Source of the DNA: Ochrobactrum sp. BTU1 | Lineage (GTDB): Bacteria; Pseudomonadota; Alphaproteobacteria; Rhizobiales; Rhizobiaceae | NCBI GenBank assembly: GCA_018798825.1 | Contig: CP076356.1 | Span: 806,001-870,000, forward strand | DNA: 64,000 nucleotides | Direction: 5' to 3' | In this document: piece by piece, positions 1 through 8,098 of the stretch | How the letters are laid out: every line of letters starts with the position of its first letter | How positions within the stretch are numbered: the stretch's first letter is position 1 | Notes under the pieces: model-generated | Told to the model about the DNA's origin: nothing | Databases searched by the model: none | The model's input: only the letters and a program-made list of their open reading frames with translations | Position numbers and translations under genes: made by a program

Positions 1-577
1 CGATTCCATGCTTGCGCATATTCCCGGCATCAAAGTCGTAGCACCTTCCACTCCAGCTGACGCGAAAGGTATGCTAAAAGCCGCCATTCGGGATAACCAG
101 CCGGTCGTGTTTCTTGAACACAAGCTCCTCTACAACATTCGGGGCGAAGTTCCTGAAGGCGACATCATCGTGCCTTTGGGTAAAGCTGCCATTACCCGTG
201 AAGGCAAAGATATATCAATCTTTGCAACATCAAAGATGGTCATAGAGGCAAACAAAGCCGCAGAACTACTTGCGAAAGATGGAGTAGCCGCTGAAGTTAT
301 TGATCTACGTTCGCTGCGACCGCTGGATCTGGACACGATCAAGGCATCTATTGCCAAGACAAATCATGCAGTTGTGGTGAATGAAGGCTGGCGTTTCTGC
401 GGTTATGCGGCAGAGCTGTCCGCAACAATCATGGATCACGCTTTCGATGATCTCGATGCTCCCGTTGCCCGCGTCACTCTGCCGGATATGCCAATTCCAT
501 ATTCCGAACCTCTCGAAACCGCGATGTTGCCGAATGCCGAAAAAATTCGTGCTGCCGCTCTCGCCACACTGAAATAA
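1..577 (+). CDS. 2-oxoacid/acetoin dehydrogenase E1 component, beta subunit (3' part)
   Basis: The gene enters from the left edge; the frame is already open at base 2, so the true start is outside. The 190 visible residues are the second half of a transketolase-type E1 beta subunit: the end of the pyrimidine-binding domain (KVVAPSTPADAKGMLKAAI) followed by the C-terminal transketolase domain (EVIDLRSLRPLDLDTIKASI). With an E1 alpha subunit it would decarboxylate a 2-oxoacid or acetoin with TPP and pass the acyl group to the lipoyl E2. The E2 gene begins 13 bases downstream. Because that E2 is of AcoC type, acetoin or a related diketone precursor is more likely than pyruvate, but the substrate cannot be read from this fragment. 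Confidence 0.9.
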   Translation, partial: DSMLAHIPGIKVVAPSTPADAKGMLKAAIRDNQPVVFLEHKLLYNIRGEVPEGDIIVPLGKAAITREGKDISIFATSKMVIEANKAAELLAKDGVAAEVIDLRSLRPLDLDTIKASIAKTNHAVVVNEGWRFCGYAAELSATIMDHAFDDLDAPVARVTLPDMPIPYSEPLETAMLPNAEKIRAAALATLK

Positions 578-589
578 TTGGGGGAAACA

Positions 590-1879
590 ATGGCAAAACA
601 CCCAATCAGCATCGAGAGCGCCGGCGGCGAATATATGGAGACCGTCGTGATCGTTGGTTGGTCTGTCCAACCTGGTGAAACTGTCAAAGCAGGTCAACTG
701 ATCTTAACCGTCGAAACGGCTAAGGCCGCAACCGAGATTGAGGCCGATCGCGACGGCTGGTTAGCTGAGGTATTCTTCGATGAGGGCCAGGAGGCGCCGC
801 TCGGCGCTGTTCTTGGCACGATCTCAGATACCGAACTATCTCTAGAAAGCAACGCTCCGCAGATTGCTGCCCCAACAGCAACTCCGTCAGGCCTTCCCGA
901 TACAGTAAGTCAGCCTACGCCAGATGTAGTGGATGTCGGTCAACGGATTGTTGCAAGCCCATTGGCGCGACGAGTAGCAAAGAGTGTCGGACTTGATCTT
1001 GCACATATAAAAGGTTCCGGCCCGCATGGACGGATTAAGGAACGTGATGTTCTGGCGGCAATAAATGCTCAACCGGATACCGCTATTGAGGCTGCGGTGA
1101 CCGCAAAAAAAATGGCCTTCCCGGAAACGATTGTCTCCTCACCTATCATGAGATCAGAAACCGTTGTTTTCCTGCACGGATTTGGAGCCGATCGTTCGTC
1201 GTGGCGCCAAGTTACCGCCCTTCTACCTTCTGAATACGAAACAATTGCCTTGGATCTGCCAGCTCATGGCGATGAACTTCGAAAGGCTCCAACCAGCCTG
1301 GACGATATAGTATTCGATGTTTCAGACCGGCTGGAAGCGATAGGTATTGAACGCGCACATATTGTAGGCCACTCGCTCGGTGGTGCAGTGGCGCTCGGCT
1401 TAACCTCACTCGGCAGAGCTTCTATTCGTTCCGCAACTCTTCTCGCGCCAGGCGGACTTGGACCAGAGATCAACATCAACTTCATCAACGGCCTTACTCG
1501 GTCCACTACAGAGGAGTCGCTTGAACGTTGGTTGAATTTGATGGTGGGTGATGCAGCAAACTTACCAAAAGGGTTTGCGCGTGCCGCACTGCGGCAAATG
1601 CAGACGAATGGCCTACAGGATGGGTTACGTGTACTGGCACAAGCCATCTTTCCGGACGGCACCCAAGCATTCAACAAGTTGCCCGCTCTCCAAAAACTGG
1701 AAATCCCAGCTCGCATTATCTGGGGTCGCGCAGATCAGATCATTCCTCCCTCGCACGTCAATCGTGTCCCTGGGCAGATTGCAACGCATCTGTTGGACAA
1801 CATCGGACATGTGCCTCAGCTTGAAGCACCAGCACTCATAGCACGCCTCATATCGCAAACAGTACGAAGCGCATCTTAG
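590..1879 (+). CDS. acoC: AcoC-type E2: lipoyl acyltransferase with alpha/beta-hydrolase domain
   Basis: Three parts are visible. An N-terminal biotinyl/lipoyl domain carries the lipoylated lysine in ETAKA (K45). A peripheral E3-binding domain lies near residues 125-165 (ASPLARRVAKSVGLDLAHIK, then GRIKERDV). From about residue 185 there is an alpha/beta-hydrolase fold with the nucleophile elbow GHSLGG (S262), an Asp in GRADQIIPP and a His in NIGHVP near the end. This replaces the usual 2-oxoacid acyltransferase domain and is the architecture of acetoin dehydrogenase E2 (AcoC). The ATG at 590 is chosen over a TTG at 578 because GGGGGAAA (580-587) lies inside the longer version and serves as its ribosome site. 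It follows E1 beta in one operon. Confidence 0.88.
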   Translation: MAKHPISIESAGGEYMETVVIVGWSVQPGETVKAGQLILTVETAKAATEIEADRDGWLAEVFFDEGQEAPLGAVLGTISDTELSLESNAPQIAAPTATPSGLPDTVSQPTPDVVDVGQRIVASPLARRVAKSVGLDLAHIKGSGPHGRIKERDVLAAINAQPDTAIEAAVTAKKMAFPETIVSSPIMRSETVVFLHGFGADRSSWRQVTALLPSEYETIALDLPAHGDELRKAPTSLDDIVFDVSDRLEAIGIERAHIVGHSLGGAVALGLTSLGRASIRSATLLAPGGLGPEININFINGLTRSTTEESLERWLNLMVGDAANLPKGFARAALRQMQTNGLQDGLRVLAQAIFPDGTQAFNKLPALQKLEIPARIIWGRADQIIPPSHVNRVPGQIATHLLDNIGHVPQLEAPALIARLISQTVRSAS

Positions 1880-2017
1880 TCCGGCGACGGCTTTAGCTTA
1901 GTCACCACTACAATGTAGGGCCAGATAAAACACAGCTACGCGGGGACAGATGAAATGCCGATCACCCCGCCTCATCTATCCCTTCAAACGCCTATTCGTC
2001 ACTCTGGAGCAAGACAT

Positions 2018-2341
2018 ATGATTTTTGATCACCGCACTTATACCGCGCGTCCCAATATGCTGCCTAAATTTCTAAAGCTCTATGAAGAAGTCGGTTTACC
2101 CATGCAACGCCATTACCTTGGCGAACCTTTCGGCTTCTTTCAAACCCATATAGGCGATCTTTCAAGAGTGGTTCATATTTGGAAATATGAAAGTTTGGCC
2201 GACCGCGAAGCTCGTCGCGACAAGATGGAAGCCGACCCTGCATGGCAGGAGTACCGCCAGAGAGTAATAGAGACCGATTATCTGTTGGACATGAGCAATC
2301 AGATTCTCAAACCGGTTTCCTTCTTCAATACAGAGAAATAA
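2018..2341 (+). CDS. NIPSNAP-family protein
   Basis: A protein of 107 residues beginning MIFDHRTYTARPNMLPKFL, with HIWKYESLADREARRDKM in the middle. This is the NIPSNAP/dimeric alpha-beta-barrel pattern (hydrophobic strand, RTYxxxP, then an H-W-Y strand). The ATG at 2018 is preceded by CTGGAG and fits family length; an upstream in-frame ATG at 1955 would add 21 unrelated residues. Bacterial NIPSNAP genes often sit in catabolic operons, but their biochemical role is poorly defined. Here it lies between the AcoC-like E2 and the DUF3830-like gene, one base before the latter, so it is probably co-transcribed. Confidence 0.8.
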   Translation: MIFDHRTYTARPNMLPKFLKLYEEVGLPMQRHYLGEPFGFFQTHIGDLSRVVHIWKYESLADREARRDKMEADPAWQEYRQRVIETDYLLDMSNQILKPVSFFNTEK

Positions 2342-2342
2342 T

Positions 2343-3218
2343 ATGGATCTGATTTTTTCGGCACAAGGCCAGTCCTGGCCCGTGAAACTAAACGATAAGG
2401 CTGAGCGGACGCAAAAAGCGCTGTTGGCTGCCCTCCCTATGCAGCTCCAACTGCATACACCGAAGATTGCAGGAAGCCATATTTACTGGCACGCACCCTT
2501 CGTCGAAGACGTCGAAGGCGCTGTACATGTGCTTGATGCCAAGCCCGGAGCCTTTATCTACTGGCCGGTCCGGCAATTTCTAGAAATTACTTTCGCGCCT
2601 TTGCAAGCTGAGACCGCTCATATCACGGTTCTTGGCCATCTTGATGCCCCCATTGAAGGCATCGCGGCGCTGGCACAATCGCTCAAGATTGAACAGGGCC
2701 AGAAAGTATTTAACGCCACCCTGCAACGGACAGACAGCGCTGCAGCCTCAGCGGGAATATCATCAGATATTACCGACGATATTGTTCAGGCGCGCATAGC
2801 GTTGTGGAAGTCATGTCCCTTAGAAATTATCCGTCTGACAGAGTCGCGCGCAATCATGCATCCGGCTGGCCCTGTTTTTGCCGCAGAGTCGGAAGCTCGT
2901 GTTCTGCACGAACTTCTATGGTGGGTGCGTGCAGAAATTGGTCGTGCCGATCAATCAACGCAGCGCAAAACGGCGGCGCTTGTAATCAACAAGGCCGCAA
3001 CCCGTCTGCGGGACTTCTGTCACCTTGATGAAACTTCTGCGATCCTGTTCAGATTGGAAAGGGCAATGCAGGAAGATCTGCCATTTAACCAGCTGATTGA
3101 CGAAGCAATTCTTATCGCTGGACGCATTGGCGCATGGTTGGATCTCCTTATCCCGTGGAACGACATCAATGAAGCGTTTCGCTTGGCAGCCTCACAGAGA
3201 GACGTGACCCATGGTTAA
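2343..3218 (+). CDS. DUF3830-like (cyclophilin-fold) protein with C-terminal helical extension
   Basis: The first 125 or so residues (MDLIFSAQGQSWPVKLNDKA ... GSHIYWHAPFV ... PGAFIYWP) read as the small cyclophilin-like beta domain of the DUF3830 group, in which GD/GAFIYWP-type strands and the early HxPF segment are typical. The remaining 165 residues look mainly helical (for example LHELLWWVRAEIG, FRLERAMQEDLPFNQLIDEA) and I do not recognise them. DUF3830 proteins are usually about half this length. The gene starts one base after the NIPSNAP stop and overlaps the next gene by 8 bases, so it is tightly coupled to the dehydrogenase. The function is unknown; the domain call rests on recall of the family, not on a search. 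Confidence 0.55.
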   Translation: MDLIFSAQGQSWPVKLNDKAERTQKALLAALPMQLQLHTPKIAGSHIYWHAPFVEDVEGAVHVLDAKPGAFIYWPVRQFLEITFAPLQAETAHITVLGHLDAPIEGIAALAQSLKIEQGQKVFNATLQRTDSAAASAGISSDITDDIVQARIALWKSCPLEIIRLTESRAIMHPAGPVFAAESEARVLHELLWWVRAEIGRADQSTQRKTAALVINKAATRLRDFCHLDETSAILFRLERAMQEDLPFNQLIDEAILIAGRIGAWLDLLIPWNDINEAFRLAASQRDVTHG

Positions 3219-4134
3219 GATCACAATTGGTATTGTCGGCTTTGGCGTCATTGGTCAGCGTTGGGCTGCAGCCTTCGCGCATGCAGGACATCCTGTACGG
3301 GTCTTTGATCCGGCTGGGAATGCGGAGATCTATCAGCGGGATGTTTTACCATCCCTCTTAAAAGACTTGGATATGCTCAAAGGAGAGCAATCAAGACCGG
3401 GTACGATCGAGTTATTTCCGACTATTGCAGAGGCATTGTCAGATGTTGATTTCGTTCAAGAGAACGGGCCGGAGAAAATCGACCTCAAATGCAAGCTCCT
3501 TGCTGAAATCGAAAGCCATATTGGCGAAGATATCATTATCGCATCTTCATCGTCCGCGCTGCTCGTGAGCGACATGCAAGTTGATTGTCGCAAGCCAGAT
3601 CGGATTATTCTCGGGCACCCCTTCAATCCAGTTCATTTGATGCCTTTGGTGGAAGTTGTAGGCGGTAAAGCAACAACCCCTAAAAGCCTTACCAAAGCAA
3701 AGAAAATCTATGAAGAAATTGGCAAGAAAGTCGTCATACTAAATCGGGAAGTGACCGGCCATCTGGCCTTGCGACTGATGGGCGCGATGTGGCGTGAAGC
3801 AATTGCTTTGGTCCGTGACGGTGTAGCATCAGTTGAAGACGTGGATCGCGCATTCATGTACGGCCCCGGTCCGAAATGGACATTACAAGGGTCCTTTATT
3901 TCCAATGGTCTTAACGCAAACGATATTGAAGATTTTCTCGTCAAATATGGCCCGACCTATCAGGCAATTTGGGACACGTTGCTCGACGCGAAACTTGATA
4001 CGGACACGATCAGGATCATTGCATCTTCAACTGATGAGGCAGTAAAGTCTCGCTCATCTAGTGAGCTCCGAGAACAACGTGACGCCGGCCTTATTGACAT
4101 CCTCAAGACTGTCTCAGACCGTGGTGCCCTATAG
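3211..4134 (+). CDS. 3-hydroxyacyl-CoA dehydrogenase family, L-carnitine dehydrogenase-like
   Basis: A 307-residue NAD-dependent dehydrogenase. The N-terminal Rossmann fold shows GIVGFGVIGQRW (about residues 7-18). QENGPEKIDLK and the catalytic-His segment GHPFNPVHLMPLVEVVGG follow, then a helical C-terminal dimerisation domain containing FMYGPGPKW. Spacing and length match single-domain L-carnitine dehydrogenase / lambda-crystallin / hydroxybutyryl-CoA dehydrogenase proteins, and the E-x-P-E-x-x-D-L-K stretch is especially carnitine-dehydrogenase-like. It would oxidise a 3-hydroxyl on a free or CoA-bound acid. The start overlaps the end of the preceding gene. The exact substrate is unresolved; carnitine, gulonate or a 3-hydroxyacyl-CoA are all possible. 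Confidence 0.8.
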   Translation: MVKITIGIVGFGVIGQRWAAAFAHAGHPVRVFDPAGNAEIYQRDVLPSLLKDLDMLKGEQSRPGTIELFPTIAEALSDVDFVQENGPEKIDLKCKLLAEIESHIGEDIIIASSSSALLVSDMQVDCRKPDRIILGHPFNPVHLMPLVEVVGGKATTPKSLTKAKKIYEEIGKKVVILNREVTGHLALRLMGAMWREAIALVRDGVASVEDVDRAFMYGPGPKWTLQGSFISNGLNANDIEDFLVKYGPTYQAIWDTLLDAKLDTDTIRIIASSTDEAVKSRSSSELREQRDAGLIDILKTVSDRGAL

Positions 4135-4152
4135 ACCTTTAGGAGGTTTGCT

Positions 4153-4908
4153 ATGCATTATAAAACAGCACTTGTAACAGGTGCTTCCAAAGGTATTGGG
4201 TCAGCGATCACGGAAAAACTGATTGCACAGGGCCTAACTGTTTACGGACTGGCACGCAATCTATCAGCACTTGATGAGCAAGCCCGTAATTTTGGTGAAC
4301 GTTTCAGACCCATCGTTGCCGATGTACGAGATCATGTGGCGATCGCTGCCGCTCTTAATAATGCGCGGATCGATGTGTTGGTAAATAATGCGGGCGGACT
4401 GGCGACCGTTCGTCCGCTTCATGAGCAAACCGCCGAGGAAACGACCGAAACTATCGAGCTGAACCTGATTGCACCGCTCCAACTCATTCGTCTTGTGTTA
4501 CCTCATATGATGGAGCAAAAGCGCGGTCACATCTTCAATCTTACAAGTACAGCCGCCAGTGCAGTCTTCACTGGAACAACGGCTTATGGCGCGGCAAAGG
4601 CTGGACTATCACAAGCAGGAGATATTCTTCGCTTTGATCTCGCCGGAACTGGCGTCCGGCTGACTGAAATTGCGCCAGGCCGCGTGGAAACTGAGTTTTA
4701 TGTTCAGGCCTTTGGCGGCGACAAAGAGAAGCTCCGTGACAAGATGTACAGGCATCAAAGGCCTCTTCTTCCGCATGATATCGCCCAGGTACTTATTGAT
4801 GCGCTGTCACTTCCTCCGCATGTTGACATCGCAAAGCTGTCGGTTACGCCAACTGAGCAAGCCGCGGGCGGGTCTGTGTACCCTGAAAGCCCTTCAATAG
4901 AAGATTAA
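4153..4908 (+). CDS. SDR-family oxidoreductase
   Basis: A classical short-chain dehydrogenase of 251 residues: cofactor motif TGASKGIG near residues 9-16, NNAGG, a Ser in NLTSTAAS and the catalytic YGAAK. It is a predicted NAD(P)-dependent oxidoreductase of the cytoplasm. AGGAGG sits at 4141-4146, giving a strong ribosome site six bases before the ATG. It is the last gene of the rightward operon and is followed by a hairpin shared with the convergent reductase. It probably handles an alcohol or ketone intermediate of the same pathway; the sequence does not identify it. Confidence 0.88.
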   Translation: MHYKTALVTGASKGIGSAITEKLIAQGLTVYGLARNLSALDEQARNFGERFRPIVADVRDHVAIAAALNNARIDVLVNNAGGLATVRPLHEQTAEETTETIELNLIAPLQLIRLVLPHMMEQKRGHIFNLTSTAASAVFTGTTAYGAAKAGLSQAGDILRFDLAGTGVRLTEIAPGRVETEFYVQAFGGDKEKLRDKMYRHQRPLLPHDIAQVLIDALSLPPHVDIAKLSVTPTEQAAGGSVYPESPSIED

Positions 4909-4925
4909 AAACATTCTTTCATGTG

Positions 4926-4950
4926 AGGGTCGTGTGGTAGACACGACCCT
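4926..4950. terminator. Hairpin between convergent genes
   Basis: A perfect 10-bp stem, AGGGTCGTGT/ACACGACCCT, with a five-base loop. It lies between the stop of the SDR (4908) and the stop of the leftward ProC-like gene (4971), so it can serve both strands. There is no strong T tract after it on the + strand; on the - strand it is followed by a few mixed bases. A bidirectional terminator is the simplest reading. Confidence 0.65.
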
Positions 4951-4970
4951 TAATAACACGCAACAAAAGT

Positions 4971-5720
4971 TTAGTCCTGCAACAACCTTGTTAACACGGC
5001 TTCCGAGGCGTCACGCCAAATGATTGGATGCCCTTTTTTAGACAATACATTTATACCCAGCTCGGTAATACCACCCGGAGTGACCAATTCCTTGAGAAGC
5101 TGCTCGATCGGCTCAGGCTTTTCAGCAATTAAACGTCCCGCAGCAACAAAAGTGTTCGCAACAAGCTTCCGAGCAATGGTGTGGCTTAGACCTTTCTCAC
5201 TACACCACTCCGTCGTTTGCCGGATCAAATCTTGTACCCAACCATAGACCGCCGCATTCACAGTCGCGACCTCAAAATCCGCTTCGCTGGTCAATGGGAT
5301 GACTGGCCCTAGAAGATTTAATATGGCAGCCGCTTCCAAGTTGTCGGGATAACAAGCCGTTGGACTTGCATTGATTTCTGAGGCTGTAAGCGGCATGGCA
5401 CGAACAACCTTAGCTGGAATCACTGGCAAAGCTGAAATTGAAATACCTGCACAGACACTAATAACGACATGATTTTCGCGCCAAGGAAGCCCCTCTAACG
5501 CATTTATTGCATCTGAAGGCCGCACAGCGACAAGCACAATATCCGCTCGGTCAACAAGATCTCTATTATCGGAGGCAATCGATATTCCGTATAAACTTGA
5601 TACCTCTTGCGCTTTTCCTCGCGGAGATAAAAGTATATCGTTGGCTTTGAACCCGCTACCTATTAGTCCACTTATTATGACCTTTGCGAGATGGCCGACG
5701 CCCAAAACACCGAAAATCAT
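4971..5720 (-). CDS. Pyrroline-5-carboxylate reductase-like oxidoreductase
   Basis: A protein of 249 residues with an N-terminal Rossmann fold (GVLGVGHLAKVIISGL), VLVAVRPSDA, VISVCAGIS and the C-terminal ProC signature region (QLLKELVTPGGITELGINVL), where TPGGxT is the family hallmark. ProC enzymes reduce pyrroline-5-carboxylate to proline with NAD(P)H. This copy is divergent (for example a shortened N-terminus and PLTASEINASP in place of the usual PNTP-type segment), so it may reduce another cyclic imine or work on a non-proline substrate. It points away from the GntR gene at 5826, which is a plausible regulator. Confidence 0.72.
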   Translation of the reverse strand: MIFGVLGVGHLAKVIISGLIGSGFKANDILLSPRGKAQEVSSLYGISIASDNRDLVDRADIVLVAVRPSDAINALEGLPWRENHVVISVCAGISISALPVIPAKVVRAMPLTASEINASPTACYPDNLEAAAILNLLGPVIPLTSEADFEVATVNAAVYGWVQDLIRQTTEWCSEKGLSHTIARKLVANTFVAAGRLIAEKPEPIEQLLKELVTPGGITELGINVLSKKGHPIIWRDASEAVLTRLLQD

Positions 5721-5825
5721 TACTCAACCCCAATCAACTGCGTGACATTTTCTCTGCACTATATTAAAGGCATATGTGTATTTCAAACTGTCGACACTAC
5801 AAGATAGGCATAGGCGAAAAATTAT

Positions 5826-6560
5826 ATGAAAGAAACCGCAAATATGGCTGAGGCGATTGAATTTTCAGCAAATAGTGATACCCGCCGATCTGCCGATAGT
5901 AGCGAAAAGGCCTATCAAACAATCCGACAGTTGTTGGTTGAATTCAAACTCAAGCCCGAAGAACGGCTGAATGAGGTACAGCTATCAAAACATCTCGGAG
6001 TTTCACGAACGCCCATCCGTGAAGCATTGAACCGTCTAGCCTCTGAAGGCTTCGTTTCTGCTGTACCTAATCGTGGTTTTTTTGTACGTAGCCTGAATAT
6101 AGAAGGCTTACTCGGCCTCTATGAATTGCGATCCATTCTGGAGTGTGCGGCATTTAAACTGATGTGCGAACGCGCCGATGATGCCGAGCTTTCCCGGCTA
6201 AAGGCCTATTGGGATGCCAAAGTTATTGGTTATAATGATCTGCCGGCGGATGCAATTTTATCGATTGACGAAAGTTTTCATCTTCTCATTGCAGAATTGT
6301 CGGGAAATCCAGAAATCGTCAATTCACTAGAATCTATCAACGCGCGAATTCGCTTCATTCGTCGCATCCAAATCAAACATTCTACTCATGACATGAATCT
6401 GATTTCCGCCCATTCCAGTATCGTGGCGGCAGCAATGGCCCGTGATATCGAAAATGGTGTTAAAATTCTCCACGGTCACATCGAAATGACTGTTTCTGCG
6501 ACACGGGAGGCATTGAAAGACGCCCTACTTCAAGTATATTCTAAAGGCAGCACAACATAA
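5826..6560 (+). CDS. GntR-family (FadR/FCD) transcriptional regulator
   Basis: A 244-residue regulator. The winged-helix domain spans about residues 25-95 (YQTIRQLLVEFKLKPEERLN, HLGVSRTPIREALNRLASEG), and an FCD ligand domain follows with the acidic/His metal-ligand positions (ESFHLLIAELSGNPE, the final HGHIEM). An alternative ATG at 5844 is in frame; no clear ribosome site separates the two. It is divergent from the ProC-like gene, with a 105-base gap that probably holds both promoters. It may control the preceding operon, or the reductase, in response to a carboxylic acid. Confidence 0.85.
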   Translation: MKETANMAEAIEFSANSDTRRSADSSEKAYQTIRQLLVEFKLKPEERLNEVQLSKHLGVSRTPIREALNRLASEGFVSAVPNRGFFVRSLNIEGLLGLYELRSILECAAFKLMCERADDAELSRLKAYWDAKVIGYNDLPADAILSIDESFHLLIAELSGNPEIVNSLESINARIRFIRRIQIKHSTHDMNLISAHSSIVAAAMARDIENGVKILHGHIEMTVSATREALKDALLQVYSKGSTT

Positions 6561-7072
6561 TTCTCTATGGTATTATGTATCTATGATTGATAATTCACTG
6601 CGATTATTGATTAGATATCCAATTGTCAGAAGGTAATACTTTTTGTGAATGTATTGTAATTTTTGAATATAAATCGGTAAGATAGCAATTTTCTATCACT
6701 GTCTGAGAGTTAGATTGCTAGATAAAATATAGTCAACTGAGCTTGAACGACGGCCGCGGAACCCAGTCCTATCGATCCGGTTTCGCTTGGTCGCAGATGA
6801 AATCTGCCGCCAAGAGGAACCATTCGACATTAACGACAACAGCGTTTAACAGGTTCTCTATGAACGCGGGAAACATACCCCTGGCATTAACGTTACTGCC
6901 GATCTTTCGTTTCCAAGCTTGATGCCTGAAGCGACAAACTTCTTCATGTGTTCAGAAACCGTGAAGTTTAAAGGACATGAGCCGCCATTGCGCTGATACG
7001 TATCATAACGGCCGTCGTTGGCCTGAGGTCACCAACGGGCATTCCCCCAGCTTTGCTGCATGCTAACTACCA
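6561..7072. other. Intergenic stretch with AT-rich part and a possible decayed gene
   Basis: About 510 bases without an intact gene. The first 170 bases are very AT-rich. From about 6740 to 6995 one + strand frame reads like coding sequence with only one stop in the middle (YERGKHTPGINVTADL, then PSLMPEATNFF). The opposite strand also has a fairly open stretch. I cannot assign a family to either. It is probably a gene relic. Confidence 0.3.
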
Positions 7073-7384
7073 TCAGCGCCGATAGAGGATCATTCCGGCG
7101 TGATGTAGGATGTCATTGATAAAATGACCATCGGCAGTGAAGCCAGTGTCGTCCCAGTATTTGATATAGTTGCCCTTCAGTTCGTATCGGCCTTCATAGG
7201 CGCGTTCCCGCGTACCACGCGCTTCCACATAACGGCCATTGGCAAGGAGTTCGTGTCGGATGTATCCGTCATCCGTCTCCCAAAGGCCAACATAGGCGTG
7301 GTTGATTAGCGTTTCGCTTTTAGCCTCGATGAAGGTTTGAGACAAAACCGTCGCGGTAGCCAGGCCGACTAATACGCGCTTCAT
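7073..7384 (-). CDS. Atu4866-like secreted small protein
   Basis: A protein of 103 residues. An N-terminal signal peptide (MKRVLVGLATATVLSQTFIEA) precedes a compact beta domain with YVGLWETDDGYIRHELLANG, then RYELKGNYIKYWDDTGFTAD and a final HHAGMILYRR. This is the Atu4866 fold group: repeated G-x-W/Y strands and a W-D-D-T-G-F-T-A-D-G signature. The molecular function of the family is not known. The signal peptide is longer than usual for mere export, so periplasmic location is inferred. It lies on the same strand as the SnoaL-like gene 77 bases upstream and may form a small unit with it. Confidence 0.75.
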   Translation of the reverse strand: MKRVLVGLATATVLSQTFIEAKSETLINHAYVGLWETDDGYIRHELLANGRYVEARGTRERAYEGRYELKGNYIKYWDDTGFTADGHFINDILHHAGMILYRR

Positions 7385-7461
7385 TTTGGAATTCCTTGCT
7401 CGCTACATTGTTGTTGACAATTGAGGAACGACCGCCTGCCACGGTCGGCCTCATCTCGTTG

Positions 7462-7995
7462 CTATTGGGGACGAGGTTCATTATTGTCGATCACTTCCTG
7501 GTACGCGACGAGATCGAGAAACGCTTCTGCCTCAACGACCAATCCATCCTGCAACCGGAATATCCATACGAACTGATTGCGATAAGGCGCACCAGAAGTC
7601 GTCGTTGCCGCAGCATCGAACCGGACAATGACCCTGTCCCTGACCGCCCAGACATGGTGGACAATCGGTGATAATGGCGACGCCAGACGGCTGACCAAAG
7701 GCACTGAACCGCGCCGCATGAAATCCTCGACGCCGTTGTACGTATCAGCGACTGGTCCGGTACCATGGATCGTCCAGCGGACATCCGGTGCGAGTAGGTC
7801 GAAGACATTGCCGCTCCCCGCTGCCCATTGTTCAAAAGCCTCGCGCACAACTGCTTCGTTGCTCGCCTGGACATTGTTCACCGTTCCGCGAGTGGTACCG
7901 GCCGTCGCAGGGACGGCAATAGCGCTGAACGCCAGCGCAATCAGAAGATTTCTTGCTGTAACGAACCTATTCCCGCTTCGTGTGATAAAGATCAT
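7462..7995 (-). CDS. SnoaL/NTF2-like protein with export signal
   Basis: A 177-residue protein. A hydrophobic N-terminal segment ending ...AVPATAG is followed by an NTF2-like cone-shaped domain: NEAVVREAFEQWAAGSG, the DVRWTIHGTGP strand, a DFMRRG helix and FVWIFRLQDGLVVEAEAFLD. These patterns fit the nuclear-transport-factor-2/SnoaL group, whose members are isomerases, cyclases or binding proteins. The fold does not fix the reaction. The start shown gives an unusually long n-region; a start nearer the hydrophobic segment is possible. Its neighbours are the Atu4866-like gene and the SDR at 8099. Confidence 0.72.
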   Translation of the reverse strand: MIFITRSGNRFVTARNLLIALAFSAIAVPATAGTTRGTVNNVQASNEAVVREAFEQWAAGSGNVFDLLAPDVRWTIHGTGPVADTYNGVEDFMRRGSVPLVSRLASPLSPIVHHVWAVRDRVIVRFDAAATTTSGAPYRNQFVWIFRLQDGLVVEAEAFLDLVAYQEVIDNNEPRPQ

Positions 7996-8098
7996 TAGTT
8001 CTATCCATTATAAGGTGCTTGAATTGAACGGATCATCAATTATGCGCCCTCCTGCCAGACCGGCCGCCAAATGATGCTCTTTAACTTCTCGCCGCTCG

